NCBI RefSeq assembly: GCF_025665335.1
Contig: NZ_CP106869.1
Location: 894,501-958,500, forward strand
Direction: 5' to 3'
Source of the DNA: Xanthomonas sp. AM6
Lineage (GTDB): Bacteria > Pseudomonadota > Gammaproteobacteria > Xanthomonadales > Xanthomonadaceae
DNA: 64,000 nucleotides
Below are positions 43,193 through 53,240 of this stretch, piece by piece (position 1 is the stretch's first letter; the number at the start of each line of letters is the position of its first letter). Below the pieces are notes generated by a model that was given only the letters and a program-made list of their open reading frames with translations, searched no databases and was not told the origin of the DNA. The translations under genes and the position numbers were made by a program.

Positions 43193-43468
43193 ATGCCGCA
43201 CACTCCCCATGAGAAGAAACGTGTCCTGGCCCGCATCCGCCGCGTGCGCGGACAGACCGAGGCGCTGGAGCGCGCGCTGGAGGGCGGTGCCGACTGCGCC
43301 GCGGTGCTGCAGCAGATCGCCGCGATCCGCGGCGCGGTCAATGGCCTGATGTCGGAAGTGATGCAGGCGCACATCCGCGAAGAATTCGGCCACGCCGCCG
43401 CCTCGGAGACGCAGCGCGCCGCGCGCGTGCGCGAGATGGGCATGCTGGTCCGCTCCTATCTCAAGTGA
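43193..43468 (+). CDS. frmR: FrmR-like formaldehyde-responsive repressor (CsoR/RcnR family)
   Basis: A 91-residue all-helical repressor of the CsoR/RcnR family. It starts MPHTPHEKKRVLARIRRVRGQ (Pro2 and His3 as in FrmR) and contains the conserved Cys in ALEGGADCAAVLQQIAAIRGA. In E. coli FrmR formaldehyde cross-links Pro2 and this Cys, releasing DNA. The next genes are the glutathione-dependent formaldehyde pathway, and a palindromic operator lies just upstream, so autoregulated control of the operon is strongly indicated. Confidence 0.92.
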   Translation: MPHTPHEKKRVLARIRRVRGQTEALERALEGGADCAAVLQQIAAIRGAVNGLMSEVMQAHIREEFGHAAASETQRAARVREMGMLVRSYLK

Positions 43469-44620
<1,152 letters not shown>

Positions 44621-44689
44621 CCTGACGGTCAGTCCGGCGCGCGGCCGCTTCCGCGCATGCAGGTACGCAACGAACCCGGGAGGGGCATG

Positions 44690-45262
44690 ATGAGTACCGT
44701 AACGATTCATCCGTCGGTGGACGGCGGTGTGCGCGCCGGCGCGGAGAATTTCCAGGGCGGCACCCTGGAATGCCACTGCGCCAGCGACAAGGTGACCGTG
44801 GAGGTGGGGGCGCAGACCGCGCACAACCACGCCTGCGGCTGCACCAAGTGCTGGAAGCCGAAAGGCGCGACGTTCGCGGTGATCGCGGTGGTGGGCCGCG
44901 ACAAGGTCAAGGTCACCGCGCATGAGGAGAAGCTCAAGGTCGTCGACGAAAGCGCCACGATCCGGCGCCATGCCTGCACCGGCTGCGGCGTGCACCTGTA
45001 CGGCCGCATCGAGAACACCGAGCATCCGTTCTACGGGCTGGACTTCGTCCATACCGAGCTGTCGCCGCAGCAGGGCTGGTCGGCGCCTGGCTTCGCCGCG
45101 TTCGTGTCCTCGATCATCGAGAGCGGCACCCGCCCGGAAGCGATGGACGGCGTGCGCAGCCGGCTGCGCGAGTTGAAGCTGGAGCCCTACGACTGCCTGT
45201 CGCCGGCGTTGATGGATGCCATCTCCACCCACGTCGCGCGCAAGAGCGGCGTGTTGCAGTAG
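44690..45262 (+). CDS. gfa: S-(hydroxymethyl)glutathione synthase (GFA family)
   Basis: A 190-residue GFA-family protein that speeds condensation of formaldehyde with glutathione. Zinc-binding Cys lie in [22 protein letters not shown] and [13 protein letters not shown]. The start at 44690 has GGGAGGGG six bases upstream; ATGs at 44657 and 44687 are poorer. Activity of the Paracoccus family founder has been debated, with glutathione binding more certain than catalysis. It sits between frmA and frmB in the operon, as in Paracoccus-type clusters, supporting the call. Confidence 0.9.
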   Translation: MSTVTIHPSVDGGVRAGAENFQGGTLECHCASDKVTVEVGAQTAHNHACGCTKCWKPKGATFAVIAVVGRDKVKVTAHEEKLKVVDESATIRRHACTGCGVHLYGRIENTEHPFYGLDFVHTELSPQQGWSAPGFAAFVSSIIESGTRPEAMDGVRSRLRELKLEPYDCLSPALMDAISTHVARKSGVLQ

Positions 45263-45365
45263 CCTCCGCTGTTCCGCAGCGTGCCGCCTGGCGGCGCGCC
45301 GCGGCAGCGTCTTCGGATGCGGCCGGCGTCTGTCCGGCCGCGTCCCCCAATCCGGGATTCCTCCA

Positions 45366-46196
45366 ATGGAACGCATCGAACACCATGCCTGCTGCGGCGG
45401 CTGGCAGGACGTCTATCGCCACCAATCGGCCGTGCTCGGCTGCACGATGAACGTGGCCGTGTATCTGCCGCCGCAGGCCGAGCATGCCGCGCTGCCGGTG
45501 CTGTACTGGCTCAGCGGGCTGACCTGCACCGAACAGAATTTCATCACCAAGGCCGGCGCGCAGCGCTACGCCGCCGAACACGGCGTGATCCTGGTCGCGC
45601 CGGACACCAGCCCGCGCGGCGACGACGTCGCCGACGCCGAGGGCTACGACCTGGGCAAGGGCGCCGGGTTCTACGTCAACGCCACCCGCGAGCCGTGGGC
45701 CAGGCACTACCGCATGTACGACTACGTGGTGCAGGAACTGCCTGCGCTGATCGAGGCCAACGTGCGCACCAATGGCGCACGCGCGATCAGCGGCCACTCG
45801 ATGGGCGGCCACGGCGCGCTGGTGATCGCGCTGAAGAATCCGGGCCGCTATCGCAGCGTGTCGGCGTTCTCGCCGATCGTGGCGCCGTCGCAGGTGCCGT
45901 GGGGCGAGAAGGCGTTCGCCGCCTACCTGGGCGAGGATCGCGCCAGCTGGAAGGCCTACGACGCCACCGCGCTGATCGGCACCGCGTCCGAACGCCTGCC
46001 GCTGCTGATCGACCAGGGCGGCGGCGACGAGTTCCTCGACAAGCAGCTGCAGCCGCAGCTGCTGCAGGCCGCGGCCGAGGCCGCCGGCTATCCGCTGACC
46101 CTGCGCGTGCAGCCTGGCTACGACCACAGCTACTACTTCATCGCCAGCTTCATCGGCGAGCACATCGCCCACCACGCGCGCGCGCTGCAGGGCTGA
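45366..46196 (+). CDS. frmB: S-formylglutathione hydrolase
   Basis: A 276-residue alpha/beta-hydrolase of the esterase D type that hydrolyses S-formylglutathione to formate and glutathione. It has the nucleophile elbow [14 protein letters not shown], an oxyanion segment [16 protein letters not shown] and the catalytic His in GYDHSYYFI. The length matches the family (about 280). Last gene of the frmR-frmA-gfa-frmB operon. No intrinsic terminator is seen after it. Confidence 0.95.
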   Translation: MERIEHHACCGGWQDVYRHQSAVLGCTMNVAVYLPPQAEHAALPVLYWLSGLTCTEQNFITKAGAQRYAAEHGVILVAPDTSPRGDDVADAEGYDLGKGAGFYVNATREPWARHYRMYDYVVQELPALIEANVRTNGARAISGHSMGGHGALVIALKNPGRYRSVSAFSPIVAPSQVPWGEKAFAAYLGEDRASWKAYDATALIGTASERLPLLIDQGGGDEFLDKQLQPQLLQAAAEAAGYPLTLRVQPGYDHSYYFIASFIGEHIAHHARALQG

Positions 46197-46664
46197 GTGC
46201 GCGTTGCCGCGGCGTCCGGGCGGCCTCTCCGCGCGGACGGTCGTGTCGGCGACGCGCGGTGGGTGCGTCGACCAGCATGGCGCGGACTTGAGCAGCGCGC
46301 CGTCGTTGCGGATCTGCCGCTCGCGGCCGCGCCGCGCCGGGGCCCACCCGCGGCAGGCGCGGCTGCCGCTTGCATGGCATGTGGGGGCATGGCGTCGGTG
46401 CGGTGATGCGGGGGCGCCGGCAATGGGGCGGCAGATGCTGGTCGCTGCGGTCGCCTGTATCTCAAGCGCTGGCCGGGGACGCGCATTGCATCGTGCTGCA
46501 GCTTTCTTGCCGCGTGCCGCGGCGGCACCAGCCTGGCATGCAGGGTCGCTCGCGAGTGCGCGGCCCAGTGCGCCGGTGACGCCTCCATGCTTGCGGACAG
46601 GCATGGACAGGAATGCGGCGCATTTCTCCGCCGGTACGTATGGCCAATACAACTGACGCAGGTG

Positions 46665-46730
46665 GTGGGGAGCGCCTTCAGTCGCGACGGGACTCCCGAT
46701 AAAGCCCGTCGCGACTGAAGTCGCTCCCAC
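46665..46730. repeat. GTAG/REP-like inverted pair
   Basis: Left arm GTGGGGAGCGCCTTCAGTCG, slightly diverged, and right arm CGCGACTGAAGTCGCTCCCAC around about 20 nt, in the gene-poor spacer. It belongs to the same family as the copies near 29, 51 and 58 kb. Confidence 0.75.
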
Positions 46731-47051
46731 AAGATTGCATCGCCTGTAGCAGGCAAGAGGGGTGGCCTTGGCGCCGCTTGCTGCGGTCGCCGGCATGACA
46801 GCGCAGGCGGGGTTGGCAGGGGCAGCGCCTTCATTGCCGCAGGGCGCCATGTCCCCGCTTTCGATGGCGCCACGGTGCCAATGCCGTGACGGTTGCATGT
46901 CGGTTGCGCTGCGCACTGGCCTGGTTCGTAAACAAATGCGCGGCGCATCGTCCAATGCGCGGATGTGCGATTGCGGTCGCGTCGGCTGAGACGGCGGGCC
47001 GCTAGATTCCTCGGCCTTCGCCATCGTGTCTTCCCGGACTGGAGTCGCGCC

Positions 47052-47186
47052 ATGCTCGCCTGCCGCAAACCCGCCTCGTCGTTCTCGCGGCAACGCTGGC
47101 GCAGCCCGCTCAGCGCGCTCGCCATGCTTGCCTGCACCCTGATCGGCGCCTGCGCGGCGCTGGCGATCGGCGCGGCGGCGGCGTAG
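47052..47186 (+). CDS. Putative small membrane peptide
   Basis: A 44-residue frame, MLACRKPASSFSRQRW followed by a hydrophobic helix (about 20-43: LSALAMLACTLIGACAALAI). The N-terminus is basic, so an N-in single-span topology is likely. GGAG lies seven bases before the ATG. No homologue can be asserted. Its only support is the ribosome site and the clean charge/hydrophobic layout in a gene-poor region; it could be spurious. Confidence 0.4.
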   Translation: MLACRKPASSFSRQRWRSPLSALAMLACTLIGACAALAIGAAAA

Positions 47187-47636
47187 GCGAGCGTCGGACG
47201 GTCGCGTTGCCGGCAGGGCATTTGCTGGTCGCGGTCGACAGGCGCGGGAATGGCCTCAGGGCACTTCCGGAAGGCCTTGATCTGGAGCAACCGGTGCCGT
47301 GCAGCTCAACAGCGCGTGGGTGTTCTTCGCGGATCCGCGGGTTGTCGGAAGTTTCTTCGGTTGCCATCGATCGCTCGGGGCCGGTTCGCAGAATGGCTGC
47401 CGTAGCCAGATGAGGGAAAACACCCTGGCTTTCCTGGCTTGCCGCTGATCCGCGGCGGCGACGGACGCGATGGCGTCCGTTCGACGAGGACGGCCGTCAC
47501 TGGCTTGGGCGCTCCGGCGCGTACCTCGGCACGCTGCCGTCCGTGCACTAGGGCTTGGCCAGGTCTCCGGCTCTGCACGGGGCATGGCCGGATCGCCGGT
47601 TCTGCACGGGCAGTTCCGATCGCCGGGCCTGGCGGT

Positions 47637-49046
47637 TCAGCGCGGCAACCGCGCGGCCAGCGCGCCCAGGCGCCGCATCGCCCGTTCCAGGGTCTCGCTC
47701 CAGGGTTGGCCGCAGGTCAGGCGCAGGTGGTCGGCGTAGTCGCCGCGGCTGGAATACAGGTGCCCGGGCGAGGTGCCGATGCCTTCGGCCAGCGCCGCTT
47801 CGAACAGCGCCTGGCCGCTGCCGGCATCGGCCAGTTGCAGCCATAGCGACAGCCCGCCGGCGGGATCGCCGACGCGGGTGCCCGCCGGCCAATGCCGCAC
47901 GACCGCCTCGCGCAGGCGCTGGCCGTTGTCGGCGAGGGTGCGGCGCAGCTTGCGCAGGTGCCGTTCCAGGTCATGTTGGGCCAGGTAGTCGGCCAGCGCC
48001 AGCTGCGGCAGGCTGGCGCCGCCGATGGTGGAGAAGTACTTGGCGCGGACCAATGCGTCGGTCCATTCGCCGCCGAGCAGCCAGCCCACCCGCAGCCCGG
48101 GCGCCAGCACCTTGGAGAACGAGCCGCAGGTGATCACGTTGCGGTGGGTGTCGAAGTGGCGCAGCGGGCGCGGCCGCTGCCCGGACCAATCCAGTTCGCC
48201 GTAGATGTCGTCCTCGATCACCACGGTGCCGTGGCGCGCGCAGCTGTCGAGCACGGCGCGCTTGGCGCTATCGGGGGTGAGGCTGCCGAGCGGATTGTTG
48301 AAGTTGGGCACCAGCACCGCCGCGCGCGCGGGCGTGCGCTGCAGCAGCGCGTCCAGGCGCGCGGCGTCGATGCCGTGGCCGGCGCGGGTAGGCACTTCCA
48401 GCACCTTCAGCCGCAGCGCCGCCACCGCCTGCAGGATGCCGTGGTAGGTCGGGGTTTCCACCAGCACCACGTCGCCGGGCGCGGTCAGCGTGCGCAGCGC
48501 CAGGCTGATCGCCTCCATCGCGCCGGCGGTCACCACCACTTCCTCCGCCGCCACCGTGGTCGCGCAGTGCGCGTAGCGCTGCGCGATCTGCCGGCGCAGC
48601 GCGGCGTGGCCCTGCGGCGGCGCGTAGTCGAGGGCGACGCCGCGATGGCGGCGCAGCTGCCGCGACAGCGCGGCCGCCAGGTGCGCGCCGGGCAGCAGCG
48701 CCGGCGCCGGCGTGGCCGTGTGCAGCGGCACCAGGTCCGAGCGCGCGAGCATGTCGAGCACGCCCTGCAGCGCCGGGTTGTCGACCATGCCCGGCGCGCG
48801 CCGCCGGGCCGGCGCCGTGGCCGCCGGCAGCGGCGCCGCCACGGCCCGCACGAAGTAGCCCGAACGCGGCCGTGCCTGCACCCGCCCTTCGCGTTCCAGC
48901 TGCAGGCAGGCCTGCACCGCGGTGGCGGTGCTGATGCCGTGGCTGGCGGCCAGTTGCCGGATCGACGGCAGGCGCTCGCCGGCGCGCAGCGTGCCGCGCT
49001 CGATCTGCTGGCGCAGCTGCGTGGCGAGCGATTCGTACAAGAGCAT
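47637..49046 (-). CDS. MocR-type GntR regulator with aminotransferase-like domain
   Basis: A 469-residue regulator. The N-terminal GntR winged helix (about 1-75: LYESLATQLRQQIERGTL, LPSIRQLAASHGISTATAVQAC) is followed by a fold-type I PLP domain. The PLP-binding Lys lies in CGSFSKVLAPGLRVGWL, and NFNNPLGS and EDDIYGELDW are also present. MocR/PdxR proteins use PLP adducts as effectors and often control neighbouring divergent genes. Here phzF and an EamA transporter diverge from it across a 126-bp gap with a repeated-half-site operator. The effector is unknown. Confidence 0.93.
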   Translation of the reverse strand: MLLYESLATQLRQQIERGTLRAGERLPSIRQLAASHGISTATAVQACLQLEREGRVQARPRSGYFVRAVAAPLPAATAPARRRAPGMVDNPALQGVLDMLARSDLVPLHTATPAPALLPGAHLAAALSRQLRRHRGVALDYAPPQGHAALRRQIAQRYAHCATTVAAEEVVVTAGAMEAISLALRTLTAPGDVVLVETPTYHGILQAVAALRLKVLEVPTRAGHGIDAARLDALLQRTPARAAVLVPNFNNPLGSLTPDSAKRAVLDSCARHGTVVIEDDIYGELDWSGQRPRPLRHFDTHRNVITCGSFSKVLAPGLRVGWLLGGEWTDALVRAKYFSTIGGASLPQLALADYLAQHDLERHLRKLRRTLADNGQRLREAVVRHWPAGTRVGDPAGGLSLWLQLADAGSGQALFEAALAEGIGTSPGHLYSSRGDYADHLRLTCGQPWSETLERAMRRLGALAARLPR

Positions 49047-49058
49047 GCGGGCGCCTCA

Positions 49059-49095
49059 CTGTATCGGTCCATTTACAGCGTATCTGAATCTGTAA
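49059..49095. promoter_or_regulatory. Repeated CTGTA/TACAG half-sites between MocR gene and phzF
   Basis: Half-sites CTGTA (49059), TTACAG (49073) and CTGTAA (49090) are spaced so that two CTGTA copies are 31 bp apart, about three helical turns, with an inverted TTACAG between them. TTACAG-N11-CTGTAA is a clean inverted repeat. MocR proteins often bind direct plus inverted repeats in such divergent regions. It lies next to the regulator start. Confidence 0.65.
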
Positions 49096-49172
49096 TGGTT
49101 GCGCGCGGCGCCGCAGACTGGGCCCGTGCCGGCCATCGCGTCCGGCATCCCTCTCCCGTCGCGAGGCCGGTC

Positions 49173-49964
49173 ATGCCGTTGTCCCTGTTCGTCGTCGATG
49201 CCTTCACCACGGTCCGCTTCAAGGGCAATCCGGCCGCCGTGGTGCCGCTGCAGGCCTGGCTGCCCGACGCGCTGATGCAGGCCATCGCCAGCGAGAACAA
49301 CCTGTCGGAAACCGCGTTCTTCGTGCGCGATGCCGACGGCGCGTTCGCGATCCGCTGGTTCTCGCCGCTGAAGGAAGTCGGCTTCTGCGGCCACGCGACG
49401 CTGGCCAGCGCGTTCGTGATCGCCGCGCAACGGCTGGCGCCGTTCCCGCTGCGCCTGCGCGCGGCCGCGGTCGGCGAACTGGGCGTGGACCAGGTGGCCG
49501 ACGGCACGTTCGAGATGCGTTTTCCGAATCAGGCGCCGGCACCGCTGGCGGAAGTGCCGCCGGCCTTGCACGCGGCCCTGTCGATCGCGCCGCAGGCGGT
49601 CTACGTCAATGGCCAGGCGTACATCGCGGTGTACGCGAACGAACGCCAGGTGCGCGACGTGGTGCCGGACCTGGCGCGGATGCTGGCGCTGGCGCCGCGC
49701 GACGTGGCGGTCACCGCGCCCGGCGGCAGCCACGACTTCGTGTCGCGCTATTTCTGGCCCGCCAACGGCGGTGCCGAGGACCCGGTGACCGGCTCCATCC
49801 ACGCCGCGCTGGCGCCGTTGTGGGCGCAGCGGCTGGGCAAGCCGCAACTGACCGCGCTGCAGGCCTCGGCGCGTGGCGGCGAACTCGGCTGCCGGGTCGA
49901 GGCGCAGCACGTCTACGTGCGCGGCAGCGCGGTGCAGTACCTGCACGGGACGATCGCGCTGTGA
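49173..49964 (+). CDS. PhzF-family isomerase-like protein
   Basis: A 263-residue protein of the PhzF/diaminopimelate-epimerase fold. It begins LFVVDAFTTVRFKGNPAAVV, has NNLSETAFF with the catalytic Glu that abstracts a proton in PhzF, and contains GFCGHATLASAF and GAEDPVTGSIHAAL. The phenazine enzyme isomerises a cyclic dienol acid, but most family members lie outside phenazine clusters and their substrates are unknown. No phenazine genes are nearby. It shares a GTGA overlap with the downstream EamA gene and is divergent from a MocR regulator. Confidence 0.88.
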   Translation: MPLSLFVVDAFTTVRFKGNPAAVVPLQAWLPDALMQAIASENNLSETAFFVRDADGAFAIRWFSPLKEVGFCGHATLASAFVIAAQRLAPFPLRLRAAAVGELGVDQVADGTFEMRFPNQAPAPLAEVPPALHAALSIAPQAVYVNGQAYIAVYANERQVRDVVPDLARMLALAPRDVAVTAPGGSHDFVSRYFWPANGGAEDPVTGSIHAALAPLWAQRLGKPQLTALQASARGGELGCRVEAQHVYVRGSAVQYLHGTIAL

Positions 49965-50890
49965 GCGCCGCCGTCGCCGTTCCCGCCGGCGCCGCGCGGC
50001 TCGCGCTGTGGCAGTTGCTGCTGGCCGAGGTGCTGATCGGCTCGGTCGGCGTGTTCGTGCACGAGAGCGGCCAGGACCCGGTGACCGCGGTGTTCTACCG
50101 CTGCCTGTTCGGCGCGCTGCTCCTCACCGTCTGCGGCCTGCTCGGCGGCCAGCTGCGCGGGCTGTGGCGCGAGCGCACGCTGCTGCGCGACGCCGCGGTC
50201 AGCGGGGTGTTGCTGGTGTTGAACTGGGTAGCGCTGTTCGCCGGCATGGCCCGTTCTTCGATCGGCGTGGCGACGATGGTCTACCACGTGTTCCCGTTCG
50301 TGATGCTGATCCTGGCGGCGGTGCTGCAAGGCGAGCGCACGCGCCGCAGCGACCTGGGTTGGACGCTGCTGGCCTTCGTCGGTGTGGCCTGCTCGGCCGA
50401 CCCGGCGCGGCTGTGGCACACGGCCGATCGCGGCTATTTGCTCGGCATCGCGCTGACCTTGCTGGCGGCGCTGCTGTGCGGCGCGTCGCTGCTGATGTCG
50501 CGGCGCATCAGCCGCGAGCGGCCGCTGGCGGTGGTGACGGTGCAGTGCTGGGTGGGCACGCTGCTGCTGGCGGGATTTTCCAGCGGCAGCGCACTGCATC
50601 CGGGCATGCACTGGCTGTGGCTGGCGGGACTGGGGGTGATCCACAGCGGCATCGTCTACGTGCTGTTCTATTCGTCCTACCGGCACCTGCACGTGGCGAC
50701 GATCGCGATCCTGGCGTTCGTGTACCCGCTGGTCACGCTGCTGCTGGATTACCTGTTGTACGGGCACCGGTTGGTGCCGGTGCAATGGCTGGGACTGGCG
50801 TTGATCGTGCTGGGCACGCTGGCGGTCAACCTGAAATGGCGCTGGCCGCGGCGCGCGGCAGGCGCGGTGGCGGGCGGCGCGGCGCGCTAG
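49961..50890 (+). CDS. EamA/DMT-family transporter
   Basis: A 309-residue protein with about ten membrane segments in two EamA repeats. Features include LLLAEVLIGSVGVFVHES, an Arg-bearing VFYRCLFGALLL, and SSYRHLHVATIAILAFVYPLV in the second half. The start is GTG at 49961 inside the phzF stop region (4-bp overlap), showing translational coupling. DMT transporters move amino acids, nucleosides or metabolites; with PhzF and a PLP-sensing regulator it probably exports or imports an amino-acid-like compound. That link is inferred. Confidence 0.87.
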   Translation: MSAAVAVPAGAARLALWQLLLAEVLIGSVGVFVHESGQDPVTAVFYRCLFGALLLTVCGLLGGQLRGLWRERTLLRDAAVSGVLLVLNWVALFAGMARSSIGVATMVYHVFPFVMLILAAVLQGERTRRSDLGWTLLAFVGVACSADPARLWHTADRGYLLGIALTLLAALLCGASLLMSRRISRERPLAVVTVQCWVGTLLLAGFSSGSALHPGMHWLWLAGLGVIHSGIVYVLFYSSYRHLHVATIAILAFVYPLVTLLLDYLLYGHRLVPVQWLGLALIVLGTLAVNLKWRWPRRAAGAVAGGAAR

Positions 50891-50924
50891 AACACAGTGC
50901 ACGTATCGCGGTCGGCGAAACGCT

Positions 50925-50990
50925 GCAGGAGCGACTTCAGTCGCGACAGGCCTTGCCGGTAGAGCCTGTCGCGACTGAAGCCGCTCCCAC
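50925..50990. repeat. GTAG/REP-like inverted pair
   Basis: Left arm GCAGGAGCGACTTCAGTCGC and right arm GCGACTGAAGCCGCTCCCAC around about 20 nt, between the convergent EamA gene and a small hypothetical gene. Confidence 0.8.
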
Positions 50991-51049
50991 AGAAATCAGT
51001 CGCACCTGTTCTGGTCCGTGCCGCCGGCACGGATGCGCGGAAGAAGCGC

Positions 51050-51388
51050 TCAGCGCACGTTGCGCAGTTCCCAGCCGCTGCCGGCGAGCAGGCGCATGCG
51101 CTGCTTGAGGATGTCGCCGGGGATGCTGGTGGTGGCGACCAGGTCGATGCGCAGGTCGTCCTGCTTGCCGCTGACCGTGGCCGCCGGGTCGACGACGCCC
51201 AGCGACGGATCCACTTCGTCCGGCTCCGGCTGCAGCGCGCGCCAGCGCTCGAACCACGCGGGGCTGCTCAAGGCCTGCTGCAGCTGCTCGGCGAAGGCGT
51301 CGGCGCCGTTGGCGCTGAAGCTGAGCGTGGGTTCGCTGCCGCGTGCGCGGGCGGGGTCGGGCAGGCTGATCGAATAGGTCACGGCCAT
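51050..51388 (-). CDS. Conserved-type hypothetical protein, 112 residues
   Basis: A small acidic protein starting MAVTYSISLPDP, with no signal peptide or membrane segment; it looks soluble and cytoplasmic. It has an amphipathic helix (DAFAEQLQQALSSPAWFERW) and a later segment DDLRIDLVATTSIPGDILKQ. GGAG lies seven bases before the ATG. No family recognised. It is flanked on both sides by GTAG/REP-like repeats. Confidence 0.65.
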   Translation of the reverse strand: MAVTYSISLPDPARARGSEPTLSFSANGADAFAEQLQQALSSPAWFERWRALQPEPDEVDPSLGVVDPAATVSGKQDDLRIDLVATTSIPGDILKQRMRLLAGSGWELRNVR

Positions 51389-51467
51389 GGCTGTTTCTCC
51401 AGTGAAGCGGTGCGGCGCAGCCTAGCAGGCTGCGTCGTGAGTGGGCCGTCTACGCCAGTGGTCTTGT

Positions 51468-51534
51468 GTAGGAGCGGCTTCAGCCGCGACCGGACTTTTC
51501 CGGTAACGCGTGTCGCGGCTGAAGCCGCTCCTAC
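51468..51534. repeat. GTAG/REP-like inverted pair
   Basis: Left arm GTAGGAGCGGCTTCAGCCGC and right arm GCGGCTGAAGCCGCTCCTAC with a 26-nt centre, in the gap between the 112-residue gene and the DegV gene. Confidence 0.85.
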
Positions 51535-51566
51535 AGGAGGCGGAGCGTGCGCGCGATCTGCATTGC

Positions 51567-52508
51567 CTAGGCGAACGTATGCGGCGCGTCGGCGAAGCCC
51601 AGCGTGATCGCGCCCTTGCCGACGTTGACCATACCGGTCAGGCTCATCACGCTTTCCAGCACTTCCACCGCATGCGCCTCGCAGATCTCGCGCAACGCCG
51701 TGTAGCCGGGCAGGGCGCGCAGCTCGCTCAGCTCGCCGCCGTAGCTCAGGCACAGCGTCGGCGTCATCAACCCGGCGGCGACGCGCTTGCCGACGAACTC
51801 GAACAGTTTCTGCACGGCGGCGTCGAAGCCCTTGATCTTGGCCACCGGCGCGGTGTCGCCGCGATAGCCGTGCAGCACCGGCTTGATGTCCAGCGCGGTG
51901 CCGAGCGCGGCGCTGAGCAGGCCGACGCTGCGGTCGCCCTTGCTGCGCGCGCGGGCGCGCATGTAGTACAGGTCGCGTGTGATCATATAGCCGTGCACGT
52001 TGCCGGCCAGTTCCTCCAGCCGTTCGCGGATCGCCTGCACGCTGGCCCCGGCCGCGCGCAGCCGCACCGCTTCCACCGCGGTCACCGCCTGCGCGGCGAA
52101 CAGGTTCTGCGTGTCGATCACCCGCAACGCGAACGGCGAGGTGTGCCCGGCCGCCTGGCGGATCGGCTTGTAGTCGTTGAGGATGGCGAAGCTGGCCTGC
52201 AGCGCATGCTCGTGGATCGGGCTGCGGGTCTTGGTGATGGTCATGCAGAATACGTGGTCGAAGTCGATCACCAGCCGGCTCAGGAACAGTTCGCGGATCT
52301 GCGCCACGCTGAACGGAATGGTCTCCGCCTCGGCGCCATGCGCGGCCACGTGCGCATGCAGGAAACTCAGCGTGGCCTCCTCGTCGCGGTGGTCGGCCAG
52401 CACGGCGTCGCCGATGCGCACGCTGATCGGCAGCAACACGATGTTGTTGCGGGCGATGTAGTCCTGCGGCAAGTCGCAGGCGGAGTCCACCACGATCCCG
52501 ATACGCAT
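51567..52508 (-). CDS. DegV-family lipid-binding protein
   Basis: A 313-residue DegV-family protein; relatives bind fatty acids, some as FakB subunits of fatty-acid kinase. It begins MRIGIVVDSACDLP and has the ligand-proximal MTITKTRSPIHEHA, LRVIDTQNLFAAQA (where other members have a DS motif) and LDIKPVLHGYRGDTAPVAKI. The start at 52508 is preceded by GGAGGGGG. No FakA kinase gene is in the window, so a role in fatty-acid activation is unsupported here. Confidence 0.86.
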   Translation of the reverse strand: MRIGIVVDSACDLPQDYIARNNIVLLPISVRIGDAVLADHRDEEATLSFLHAHVAAHGAEAETIPFSVAQIRELFLSRLVIDFDHVFCMTITKTRSPIHEHALQASFAILNDYKPIRQAAGHTSPFALRVIDTQNLFAAQAVTAVEAVRLRAAGASVQAIRERLEELAGNVHGYMITRDLYYMRARARSKGDRSVGLLSAALGTALDIKPVLHGYRGDTAPVAKIKGFDAAVQKLFEFVGKRVAAGLMTPTLCLSYGGELSELRALPGYTALREICEAHAVEVLESVMSLTGMVNVGKGAITLGFADAPHTFA

Positions 52509-52575
52509 CTGGCCCCCTCCGGCATTGCGCTTGGTCACTGCCGGCTAGGGTAGCGCAGACGCCGTGCGGCGTCGC

Positions 52576-52614
52576 GCGCCCGGCTCAAGCGCCCGGCTCA
52601 AGCGCCCGGCTCAA
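52576..52614. repeat. Three perfect 13-bp tandem repeats
   Basis: Unit GCGCCCGGCTCAA repeated three times without mismatch, then a fourth unit breaks down. On the minus strand the copy nearest the HCCA-isomerase-like gene supplies its TGA stop (52611-52613). Unit length is not a multiple of three. Copy number may vary between strains. Confidence 0.85.
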
Positions 52615-53240
52615 GCGCCGCGCTGCACGCCGACCGGCAGCGCCGCCAGCCGCGCCATCTCGCCGCGCTGCAGCAACTGCGGGTCGGCCAGCACCGCCTG
52701 CATCAGCGGGTGCGCGTCGTTGCCCCACAGCAGCGCATCGCCGACCTGCAGCGTCGGTACCCCGAACACGCCGGCGGCGATCGCCCGCTCGGTGTTGTCG
52801 CGCAGCCGCGCCTTGACCTGCGGGTCGGCCAGCGCGGCCGGCGCATCGGCGATGCCCAGGGCCAGCGCCACCGGCGCCAGCGCCGCCGCGTCGTCGCCGG
52901 CATGGCCGTCGCGCCACAGCCAGTCGAAGATCGCCTCGATCGCCTGCGGCGTGCTGCCGGCCGCGATGCACAGCCGCAGCGCCGCCAGCGGATTGAACGG
53001 GTGCGCCGGCGGAAAGTGCAGCGGCACGCCCTCGTGCTGCGCCTGCCACTGCACGAACTGATAGGTGAAGCCGCGCTTGTGCGCGATCTCCGCCGGCCCG
53101 CGCGTGTGCAGGTGCTGCAGCACCGCGCCGAACACGATCGGCACCGGCTCGATCTGCGCGAATTCGGGCAGCGCCTTGAGCTTTTGCCAGTGCAGATAGG
53201 AAAACGGCGAGACGAAATCGAAATACCAGCGCAGGGTCAT
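52611..53240 (-). CDS. 2-hydroxychromene-2-carboxylate isomerase / DsbA-like protein
   Basis: A 209-residue protein of the HCCA isomerase/kappa-GST branch of the DsbA fold. It begins RWYFDFVSPFSYLHWQ, in which the usual CxxC is replaced by SPFSYL as in glutathione-dependent isomerases, and ends with GVFGVPTLQVGDALLWGND (cis-Pro in GVPT). The founder enzyme acts in naphthalene degradation with glutathione as cofactor. No aromatic-degradation genes are near, so the substrate is open. The gene's last bases overlap a 13-bp tandem repeat. Confidence 0.82.
   Translation of the reverse strand: MTLRWYFDFVSPFSYLHWQKLKALPEFAQIEPVPIVFGAVLQHLHTRGPAEIAHKRGFTYQFVQWQAQHEGVPLHFPPAHPFNPLAALRLCIAAGSTPQAIEAIFDWLWRDGHAGDDAAALAPVALALGIADAPAALADPQVKARLRDNTERAIAAGVFGVPTLQVGDALLWGNDAHPLMQAVLADPQLLQRGEMARLAALPVGVQRGA

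Larger units (their letters stand above)
46197..47636. other. Gene-poor 1.4-kb spacer
   Basis: Between convergent frmB and the MocR regulator I find only one GTAG/REP-like element (46665-46730) and one plausible small membrane peptide (47052-47186). Other open frames are long only because of high G+C and show no domain, signal or ribosome site. Segments around 46920-46960 and 47340-47380 are less G+C-rich. No RNA gene recognised. Confidence 0.6.

Noticed and set aside
46204-46656. 150-residue open frame in the gene-poor spacer
   Set aside because: No ribosome site, no domain or signal peptide, and composition typical of random high-GC translation.
49173-49964. Phenazine biosynthesis
   Set aside because: PhzF-like genes are common outside phenazine clusters, and no phzA-E or phzG is adjacent.
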